This document shows, piece by piece, positions 55,867 to 64,000 of a stretch of 64,000 bases of DNA (the first letter of the stretch is position 1; every line of letters begins with the position of its first letter). Origin of the DNA: Aldrovandia affinis (taxonomy: Eukaryota; Chordata; Actinopteri; Notacanthiformes; Halosauridae); contig JAINUG010000487.1 in NCBI GenBank assembly GCA_029706075.1, positions 186,001 to 250,000 of the forward strand, in the 5' to 3' direction. Below the pieces are notes generated by a model. It did no database searches and was not told the origin of the DNA. It saw only the letters and a program-made list of their open reading frames with translations. The translations under genes and the position numbers were made by a program.

Positions 55867-57412
55867 TTATTTTGTAGCTGCATTAAGTGTAGTTATTGTT
55901 GATGGGTAGAAACTGTTTTTGAGTCTGTTTGTTCGTGCTTTGATGGATCTGTACCGTCTGCCTGACGGCAACAGTTCAAACAGGGAGTGTCCAGGGTGGG
56001 AAGTGTCCTTTGTGATGTTCACAGCTCTTGTGAGAGAGCGGGAACTATGTAGTTCTTCCAGTGTGAGGAGAGGGGATCCGACAATCTTCTGGGCCGTGTT
56101 GATGACCCTCTGGAGCGCTTTCCTCTGAGCCGCTGTGCAGCTGGTGTACCACACACATATACAGTACGTCAGTATGCTCTCGATAGAGCACCGATAGAAG
56201 GACACCAGCAGTCTCTGTGTGATGTTGTTCCTCCTGAGCACCCTCAGGAAGTACAGTCTCTGCTGGGCCTTTTTCAGCAGCTCAGCGGTGTTCACACCCC
56301 AGGTCAGGCCCTCCTCCATGTGGACTCCCAGGAAGCGGAAGTCCGCCGCCCTCTCCACACAGACCCCGCTGATGGTTAGTGGTGGAATGTCTGTCTTCTT
56401 TTTCCTGTAGTCTATTACCAGCTCCTTGGTCTTTGAGGTGTTGAGGAGCAGGTTGTTCTCTCTGCACCACGCTGTCAGCTGCTCCACTTCATCTCTGTAT
56501 GCTGACTCGTCCCCCCCAGAGATGAGACCCACCACCGTGGTGTCATCCGCAAACTTGACGATGGTGTTGCTGTGGTGGGCGGGGGTGCAGTCATGCGTGT
56601 AGAGGGTGTACAGCAGAGGGCTCAGCACGCAGCCCTGTGGGGAGCCAGTACTGACACTGAGGGCCGTGGATGTGTGATGGCCCACTCTGACCCTCTGGCT
56701 GCGACCAGTCAGGAAGCTGTTGATCCACATGCAGGTGGAGTGTGGAAGTCCCAGGTCCCTCAGTTTGTCCAGCAGTTTGTGGGGAGGATGGTGTTAAATG
56801 CAGAGCTGTAGTCTACGAAGAGCATCCATACATAGCTCCCCCGCTGCTCCAGGTGGGACAGTGCAGCATGGAGGGCTGTAGCTACGGCGTCCTCTGTAGA
56901 TCTGTTCCTCCTATAAGCAAACTGGTGGGGGTCAAAGCTCGGGGAAGGAGTGATGTGATGTGACCACGGACCAGTTTTTCAAAGCATTTCATCACCACTG
57001 GTGTGAGTGCAACTGGCCGGTAGTCGTTGAGGCTAGAAACGTGGGGTTTCTTGGGCAGGGGGACTATGGTGGAGGATTTCAGACAGGGTGGGACAGTGGA
57101 CTGGGCTAGGGACTGGTTGAAAATCCTTGTGAAGACTCCAGCCAGCTGGTACGCGCAGTCCTTCAGCACACGCCCGGGGACGCCCGTCAGGTCCAGCAGC
57201 CTTCCTTGGGTTAACGGCCCGCAGCGTGCGCCTCACCTCATGCTCCTCCACTGTGAGGGTTGTGCTGCTGTGGACCGTGGGGTGTGGGGTGGCTTCTGGT
57301 GGCTCTACCTCGAAGCGGGCAAAGAAGAGGTTCAGCTCCTCTGCCAGCGGCGTCACCTTTCGGCAGCTCCGAGGTTGGTCTTGTAGTTGGTGATGTGCTG
57401 GACTCCCTGCCA
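55867..57412 (-). pseudogene. Rex1 reverse transcriptase, split by frameshifts
   Basis: From about 57370 the frame reads LAEELNLFFARFEVEPP and [11 protein letters not shown]. It shifts near 57180 to a frame with [20 protein letters not shown] and [20 protein letters not shown], then shifts again before 56730. The last frame (56730-55867) has TGSPQGCVLSPLLYTLYTHD, IVKFADDTTVVGLISGGDES (FADD active site, as is normal for Rex1), and the C-terminus GHSLFELLPSGRRYRSIKAR. Two or three small indels separate the parts, so no full-length enzyme is made. Confidence 0.88.
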
Positions 57413-58807
57413 CACCTGCCTGCTGTTATTGCTGTCCAGGTGGTCCTCAATCTTCCTCCTGTAGTCCGCCTTGGCCTCTCTGATGCCCCTCTTCAGGTTA
57501 GCTCTGGCCGTGCTGTAGTGGGCCCTGTCGCCAGCCCTGAAGGCGCTGTTCCTCTCCTTCACCAGCTGCTGGACCTCCCGGTTCATCCAGGGCTTCTGGT
57601 TGGGATAGACCCGGATGCGTTTGTCCACTGTGACCATACCTATGCAGAACATAATGTAGCACAGTACACAGGACACGAACACCTCCAGGTCCTGGTGTTC
57701 AAAAACATCCCAGTCAGTTTGGTCGAAGCAGTCCCGCAGCTGCTGGATGGCACCAGCAGGCCAGGTTTGGACAGTTTTTGTGATGGTAGGAGCAGTTTTC
57801 CTGAGGGGGGCATACGCAGGGATTAACAGCAGGGACAAGTGGTCAGACTGACCCAGGTGTGGTAGTGGTCTAGCCCTGTAGCCTAGCTTGATGTTGGAGT
57901 ACACCTTGTCCAGTGTGTTAGCTCCTCTGGTAGCACACTTAACATGCTGGTGGAATTTGGGGAGCGCTGCCTTCAAATTTGCGTGATTGAAGTCCCCTGC
58001 TATGATGTGCACAGCGTCAGGGTATATGCTCTGCTGGCTGCTAATGCTGCCATGTAAATGTCCAATGGCCGAGTTAGCATTAGCATCGGGTGGGATGTAA
58101 ACAGCCATGATCATGACCACGGTAAACTCTCTGGGGAGATAAATGGGCCTGCATTTAACAGTCACGTACTCCAGGTCCGGGGAGCAGTGACTATCTACAG
58201 TCACTGTGTTCGTACACCAGTTGTTGTTAACGTACACACAAAGCCCCCCTCCTCTGCTCTTACCGGAGTCCGCTGTCCTATCATGACGCTGTGCGGTGTA
58301 GCCTGCTAGCTCGATGGCAGAGTCCGGTATGGATGAATGAAGCCAAGTCTCCGTAATCAACAGAATGCAACTGTCCTTCGCGGCGTTGTTAGCTGCAGTC
58401 TGTAGCCTTAGTTCATCCATTTTGTTAGCGAGCGATCTGGCGTCCGTGAGAAACAGGCTGGGAAGCGGTGGTTTCAGTGGCTGCTTCCGTAGCCTGGCTA
58501 GCGCGCCAGCCCTGCAGCCTCGCTTTCTCCTCCTCTCTCTGCGCCGCCTTCGCCCCCTCCCCACGGGGATGGTAATCCACGGAGAGCCGGGGCTCCTCGC
58601 TATGTCCACCAGGATATTGTGTGAGCGGAGAAAGTCGGTTGTAATACTCCGCTCGTGACAAACTCCAATTTTAAGGAGATCATGCCGGCTATAGATGTTG
58701 TTCGCCTGACAGAATGTAACATTACAAATAAAAAACAAGTACACAAACAGCCACACAAAGCACTGATCGACAGAGCATTTAGCTGCAGCAACTACGTGCG
58801 CCGCCAT
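57353..58807 (-). pseudogene. Rex1 ORF, N-terminal region and endonuclease
   Basis: I take the start at 58805-58807 (MAAHVVAAAKCS), in the context GCAAGATGG. A basic tract GRGRRRRRERRRKRG is followed by the endonuclease: SLFLTDARSLANKMDELRLQ, LLITETWLHSSIPDSAIEL, SRGGGLCVYVNNNWCTN, AVYIPPDANANSAIG, IAGDFNHANLK, and SDHLSLLLIP. The linker before the RT follows (KPWMNREVQQLVKERNSAF). The frame is open for about 485 codons, until it shifts near 57360 into the RT part. All endonuclease catalytic blocks are visible. Confidence 0.88.
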
Positions 58808-58969
58808 CTTGCAACAATCCATATTCTGTTTGTTGCAACGTAAGAAATTGCAATAGGCACTCAAGATCTATGTAAAAATACTTTTCAAACAGCCTAAAAG
58901 GTTATTTAAAATAAGCTATTCACTGTAATGCTCTGATGTATTGTGTGTCCTTACAACCTTTTGCTTTTT

Positions 58970-59268
58970 AAGTTTACAGTGAAGACGATGTGGAAGACAA
59001 AGCACCTACTCCTCATTGCACAGCTGTGTGGTGTCTCACAGAAGGTACCCAGACAGCAGGCTACTTTTGATCATGTGCCTGTGCCCACTGCCAAACAGAC
59101 TGTGGATGTTGTTAAACTGGCTTCTGTTGGTCGCAAGAAATGCCTGCAAGATAATCTGCAAGATGTCGGGGAAACAACGGTGCACTCCATGGGAGTGCAA
59201 GGTTTGTGATGTTCCCTTGTGTCTACAGTTGACCAGAAACTGTTTTGAGAAGTGGCACCAAAGACTGT
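58970..59268 (+). pseudogene. piggyBac transposase C-terminal cysteine-rich remnant
   Basis: SEDDVEDKAPTPHCTAVWCL is readable at 58980, and in another frame CKIICKMSGKQRCTPWECKV with CDVPLCLQLTRNCFEKWHQ at 59140-59265. The last part has the CxxC spacing of the piggyBac C-terminal domain. An acceptor-like TTTACAG at 58972-58978 could pair with the donor near 55314. Catalytic segments are absent. Confidence 0.75.
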
Positions 59269-59322
59269 GAAAGAACAGATCTTTTAATGTTTCACCATGT
59301 TTTAATTTGGAATTTTTTGTAT

Positions 59323-61225
59323 ATCAATCAATCAATCAATCAAATTTTATTTATATAGCACATTTAACATGACGCTCGTCAACCAAAGTGCTTTACAATA
59401 CAGGTAGACTAAGGGTAAAAATAAACAGAAAATAAACAACCAACAGACATACAAAGGAACAGAACAAACAAGGCAGGAGTCAGTGTGAGTCGGGAACGCT
59501 AAGGAATACAAGTGAGTTTTGAGCTTAGATTTAAAGGACTCGATGGAGGGGCAAATCTGATGGACATGGGGATGCTGTTCCAGAGGTCAGGGGCCACGAC
59601 AGCAAAAGCACGCCCCCTAGACTTGAGGTTGGACTTACGGGTGGTTAGGAGACCCTTATCAGCAGATCTGAGGGCCCTGACGTTGGTATAGGGGGTGAGG
59701 AGGTCTGCTAGGTAGGAGGGGGCCTTACCATTTAGAGCTTTGTAGACAAATAAAATAACTTTAAAATCTATCCTATAGCGTACTGGGAGCCAATGAAGGG
59801 AGGCAAGGACAGGGGTGATATGAGCTCTCTTCCGAGTACCTGTGAGCAATCTAGCAGCAGCGTTGTGGGGTAGCTGTAGGCGGGCCATGGTCGACTTATT
59901 AAGCCCCAGGTACAGAGAGTTACAATAATCAAGTCGTGATGATATGAAGGCATGAATGACTCTCTCAAGGTCTGAGGGGGAGAGAATGGCCTTAATCTTA
60001 GCTATGGTCCGGAGCTGGAAGAAACATCCCTTCACCACCGAGTTCACCTGCCTGTCAAAGTGAAATTCAGGGTCGAAGAACACGCCTAGGTTTTTAACAA
60101 AGGGCTGAACTAGGACAGACAGGTTACCCAGGCTGCTGGCCATCACACTGGTTTTGTTTGGGGGGGCCGAAAAGGAGGATTTCACATTTAGACTCGTTGA
60201 GTTGTAAGAAATGTTGTGCCATCCAGCATTTGATGTCATCTAGACAGGATCGGAGGCTGTCAACACTGGACTTGTCATTGGGTTTCATGGGGAGATAGAC
60301 CTGAGTGTCGTCGGCATAACAATGGAAAGAGATGTTGTGTTTCTGAATGACTAAACCAAGGGGCAGCATATACAGGGAGAATAGAATAGGGCCAAGGATG
60401 GAGCCTTGTGGGACCCCGCAAGAGAGAGAGGCGGAGGGGGAGGAGCAATTGCCGATATTAACAGAGAAGCTTCTATCACTGAGGTAGGAGGTGAACCAAG
60501 ATAGAGCTGTGCCACTGACACCAACTGCCTGGCAGAGACGATCGATAAGGATGTTATGGTCTATCGTATCGAAGGCTGCACTAAGGTCTAGGAGCATAAG
60601 GACAGCACAGTCGCGGTTGTCAGTAGTGAGAAGCAGGTCATTGGTGACCTTGAGCAGGGCAGACTCTGTGCTGTGGTTGGCTCTAAAGCCTGACTGAAAT
60701 GTATCCAAGATGTTATTCAAGTGCAGGTAGGGAGACAGCTGGGAGAGAACAACCTTTTCAAGGACCTTTGACAGAAATGGGAGCTTGGAGATTGGCCTGT
60801 AGTTATTGAGCTGGGTGAAGTCTAGGTTGGGTTTTTTCAGAAGGGGCTGGACCACTGTATGTCTGAAGCAGGTTGGAACGGTACCAGTGACTAGGGAGGT
60901 GTTAATGATAGAGAGGATGCTGGGGCCAGTTGTGTGAAATACTTCTTTCAGAAGAGCAGAGGGAACTATATCAAGGGGGCAGGTGGTCGGTTTCATAGCT
61001 GAGACTATATCTGTGAGAGCAGAGAGAGTGATAGGTTGAAAACAGGCCAGGTTGGATGAGCAGAGCGGTGAGACATCTAGGCTACATGCAGGTGGTGTGA
61101 TATTACTTCTGATGTCCTCAACTTTGTTGATGAAGAATTTTAAAAATTCCTCACATTTTGTTGGAGACACATCCAGGCTAGTGCTAGAGGGGGGGCTGAT
61201 TAAAGAGTTAATGGTGGCAAAGATT
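59323..61225 (-). mobile_element. L2-type LINE, 5'-truncated
   Basis: The 3' end is an (ATCA)n tail at 59323-59343, next to the conserved ATTTTATTTATATAGCACA. On the minus strand it encodes the RT from [11 protein letters not shown] at about 61160 to the end of ORF2 at 59499. One frameshift lies in a run of C (minus strand) near 60158-60166. The endonuclease is missing by 5' truncation. It sits in the piggyBac remnant, independent of the Rex1 insertion. Confidence 0.9.
59499..61225 (-). pseudogene. L2 reverse transcriptase, one frameshift
   Basis: Frame 1 (down to 60124) contains [68 protein letters not shown] (motif A), [19 protein letters not shown] and [14 protein letters not shown] (active site). 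The frame is lost in the homopolymer near 60160, and the rest continues in the frame 60239-59499: LGVFFDPEFHFDRQVNSVVK, SSRLDYCNSLYLGL, SLHWLPVRYRIDFKV, ending VAPDLWNSIPMSIR. A single indel is the main lesion, so this is a fairly young copy. It is close in type to the RT at 5139-6116. Confidence 0.9.
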
Positions 61226-61863
61226 ATATATATTGTATATATTGTATATAGTTTGATGTTTTCAATATATCTTCCAAAATGAAAAAAGCTTTTTTTTTCT
61301 GTCTTCTGCATGGCTCACTGACTATTGCTTACTCTGATGGCTTTTGTCTTTGTCTGATGGCCTTTGAGAGAGATGGCCCATCTGACAGATCTTAGAGGTG
61401 TGGACAATTCTCAGGTGTGGATCATGAATATTCAGGAAATTAGCATATAGCCCTCCCACAGCCTGAAATAAATTTGACCAGTTCTGATAAAAACAGGTTT
61501 TTAGCTATTTAGATCTCAGATGTGCTAACTATTTTGACATCCTTACATAAACAAGACCTTGATGAACAAACTCATATTGGCAAAACAATTTGTCACTATA
61601 GTTTAGTGTGTGCTTTTACAACTTTTGTGACGGCAGAAAAATTTACACTTTATAACTTGTGTGTTTGTAGATCTATTTACAAGCTGCATATGATACTGAC
61701 CAAACTATTGATGGTATATAAATGTAACTGTGATTGCCCTTCAAAGAAAAATATCAAACACTTTGGAGTAAGTGTGTGTTAAGTTGATGAAATTGAGATA
61801 AATATCAGACGACACCAAAATCACAAAGCTTCTCTGAGCTAAGCACGGACCTCAGGGGGTTAA

Positions 61864-63204
61864 ATGAACATTGGTGATTTTGCTTATTAGTTATGAGCCT
61901 GACAAGTGTAAACAGTGTGCACGTATAATATTTCATTTGACCTACACAATGTGCAGTTGCTAATCTGATTTTCCTTATCAGAGTAGCAAAGATAGTTCTC
62001 GTAAAATCTCAGTCAATGGCTACCTGGCTCGGTACGGTGTCTTCTGTGTAGTAAGCTATAGACACAAGACCAGATGCCAGACATAACCAATCTCTGTAGT
62101 TTTTTTGCTTTATACCAATTGTACCTGATTGACTAGCTTTTTGTGCCAATAAGGCTAACATTACACCGGATTTCAGATTGGCTGGACTTGCATTATGAAA
62201 TAATATCTGAAAATTTGGCATTTTAGTATATTGTGGTCTTGTGAAAATGCTTAAACCTGCAGTCTGGGAAGACAGCAATCTGACAGAATGAATGCAAAGA
62301 ATGCAGTTTTTGTCACAAACAGCTCATTGTAGAATACCAATCAATTGCAGCAGTAACGTACCCAGGTCCACCAATAGGGGATAGTTTTCTCTATTTATCC
62401 ATTAGAGCAGGAAGGGGAAATTGTACCTAATAGGTGTTGCGATAATGCAGCTGCACCTTTCATTAACAAAATCAGGATAAAAATACTCATCAACTAAGGG
62501 TTGTTTCATTTTTTCAGACAATCATAAGAAATGAAAAACAATTCTCACTTATTGACGAAAATATCAGATGAGATTAAACAAAAATTAACCCAGGAGACAA
62601 CTTTAACTGTGTCGCTCTAATATTTAATAAAACATTATTTGAGTTGAATAATCCAATCACAGACATGCAATATCTGCTGCAAAGTGGTAACAGAGTGGAC
62701 ACTCATCATTGGCAGTCATTGTCAGTAAAGTGGTGCTATGGTTGTTTTGTTTTTTTTGCAAAATGGGAAAAAAAATTATGTCAGTGATAGATAGCCCTAC
62801 AGGCTGCCACAACCCTGGAGTGAAAAAGGTCAAGCATTTAAAAGTCATCCAAGACACTTTGCAAGGTTACAATGAGTGATGAGACATGTACCCACAGTTT
62901 GAGGGGAACGAACACCACAAATCTGAGGAGGCATCTGAAGTAGAAGCATCTGGCCTCTACTGATAACATTAATGTAGATTGCTAACCGGTAGGGGTAATT
63001 GTTGTCTAAAAGTAAAATACTGGCTTGCTGGCTGGCTTACTTTTAAAATGAACTGTAATTTAAGATTTAAGATTATTGAGCTGGTAAGGACAATTCTAGT
63101 TATCAATTACAACCATGTGGTGCTACCCAGCAACAGCACCAAGTTATGTTATTGCTTGGAGTAGAGCCCATCCATTTTCCACATCTATACTAGAGCAAGA
63201 ATGG
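61864..63204. other. No feature recognised
   Basis: AT-rich sequence beyond the piggyBac element. No supported gene, terminal repeats or RNA gene. Confidence 0.4.
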
Positions 63205-63346
63205 CATTTTCAGATTTGTCCATTTAGGAGTGTCTTCGAAAGGGTCAATTTTTGGTGACAAAAACGCTGTCTTAGTGTGGACGGAAGGCCGAAGCGGAGA
63301 AAAAAAAGGTTAATTTTCAAATGTATCCGCATTAGTGTGGACATGG
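63205..63346. mobile_element. Possible MITE fragment
   Basis: TTAGTGTGGACGGAAGGCCG and ATTAGTGTGGACATGGCC are two related motifs that recall fish DNA-transposon ends. The block stops sharply where LINE sequence begins at about 63347. Family uncertain. Confidence 0.35.
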
Positions 63347-63955
63347 CCTCAGACTGGATGTCTGTGCACCATTTGAAACTAAACCTCAGCAATACAGAAC
63401 TCCTTTTCCTTCCAGGGAAGGTATGCCCACTACTATACCTCTCCACCACCATCCACAACTCTGTGGTGTCCCCAACTTCAACCTCTAAATACCTGGGTGT
63501 GATACTGGAAGCCCAGCTGTCATCTTCTCCAAACATTGCGGCGATCATTCGCTCCTGTAGATTCATCCTCTATAACATCAGGAGATTTTGCCCCTTCCTC
63601 ACAAGTGAAGCAGCGTAGGTACTGGTCTAGGCCCTTGTCATCTTGCAGCTGGACTATTGCAACTCTCTCCTGGCTGGAGCTCCCGTATGTGCCATCAGAC
63701 CCCTGCAACTCATCCAGAATGCTGTAGCCCATCTAGTATTCAACCTCCCCAAGTTTTCCCTCACCACCCCACTCCTCCACACCATTCACTGGATCCCTGT
63801 GGCCGCTTGCATCCGATTTAAGACACTGATGCTGGTCAACTGGGCCATGAATGGAAAAGCCCCTCCCTACCTATTGGCCATGGTCAAACCCTACATCCCA
63901 ATCTGTCCACTGCCCTCTGGTTCCTCTAGGCAATTTGTTACTCATTCATGCTAGG
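63347..63955 (+). mobile_element. L2-type LINE RT C-terminal fragment
   Basis: Translation gives DWMSVHHLKLNLSNTELLFL, then STSKYLGVILEAQLSSSPNI and AIIRSCRFILYNIRRFCPFL. After a stop and frameshift at about 63615 it continues LDYCNSLLAGAPVCAIRPLQ, then FNLPKFSLTTPLLHTIHWIP, ending in KPYIPICPLPSG. These are the thumb and C-terminal parts of L2-group ORF2. It appears to be of the same group as element A at 2330-7404. Confidence 0.85.
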
Positions 63956-64000
63956 TGACCAATGGCTGCTCATACCGGCAAGACTATTCTCTGTCCTGGC

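Larger units (their letters stand above)
55616..58819 (-). mobile_element. Rex1 LINE, nearly full length
   Basis: Flanked by CATATT on both sides (55610-55615 and 58820-58825), and confirmed by the uninterrupted copy of the target in the neighbouring duplication. The 3' end on the minus strand is the typical Rex1 (ATCT)n after GAAATTTCGTTGTACG-like sequence. The 5' end starts just before GCAAGATGGCGGCG. The endonuclease and RT are present with few lesions. Its GC content is much higher than the piggyBac around it, consistent with a recent arrival. Confidence 0.92.
54808..61859 (+). mobile_element. piggyBac transposon remnant, 7 kb with nested LINEs
   Basis: Flanked by TTAA at 54804-54807 and 61860-61863. 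The ends CCCCCTTAGGTC and GACCTCAGGGGG are 12-bp inverted repeats with one mismatch. It contains an acidic transposase N-terminus (55163-55320) and a cysteine-rich C-terminus (58970-59268), but the catalytic middle is missing. A Rex1 LINE (55616-58819) and an L2 LINE (59323-61225) were inserted later. The parts 54850-55120 and 61230-61859 show only AT-rich filler. Confidence 0.92.

Overview
The window looks like genomic DNA of a ray-finned fish, most likely a teleost. The mix of Rex1, L2 and Tx1-like non-LTR elements with hAT, piggyBac, Tc1 and Academ-like DNA transposons is typical of fish, and one spliced vertebrate gene, nucks1, runs through it. There are no bacterial-style operons. All calls come from reading the sequence and recognising families; no database search was run.

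Host gene. nucks1 lies on the minus strand. Seven coding exons, with canonical splice sites and unbroken phase, run from 49180 down to a stop at 29439. They match the known NUCKS1 protein from the NYSQF motif to the C-terminal EAPSGED. The first exon (only about six codons in mammals) was not found, so the first intron is at least 14.8 kb if the exon is upstream. A 135-bp phase-symmetric exon (47236-47370) has no counterpart in the mammalian protein as I recall it.

Layout. 1-1881: tandem array of a 612-bp unit. 2330-7404: an L2-type LINE (minus) split by another L2 LINE (plus). 8035-12920: a decayed Tx1-like LINE preceded by the first ~43 nt of U1 snRNA and a possible U5-like segment. 12.9-21.1 kb: AT-rich sequence with few recognisable features. 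21100-26143: a three-deep nest (hAT > palindromic Academ-like element > hAT), each with exact target-site duplications. 26.2-29.4 kb: 3' flank and 3' UTR of nucks1 with a (CA)n tract. 29.8-36.6 kb (last intron): a PIF/Harbinger-like MADF remnant, an L1 3' end, and a Tc1 element split by a second palindromic Academ-like element. That element keeps a FEN/XPG-like and CXC-motif gene fragment. 37.7-42.0 kb: a probable solo LTR and an 895-bp piggyBac deletion derivative. 42319-47202: a hAT-like element holding a nearly complete CR1/L2-group LINE with a 2A-like motif. 49.2-64 kb (first intron or upstream): a SINE, Rex1 pieces, an 89-bp hAT MITE, a decayed ZBED-type hAT, a 7-kb piggyBac carrying Rex1 and L2 insertions, and an L2 fragment at the end.

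Most coding-looking sequence therefore belongs to mobile elements, nearly all broken. The least ordinary items are the Academ-like elements with ~1.1-kb inverted arms, the snRNA-headed Tx1 element, the extra nucks1 exon and the 2A-like motif.
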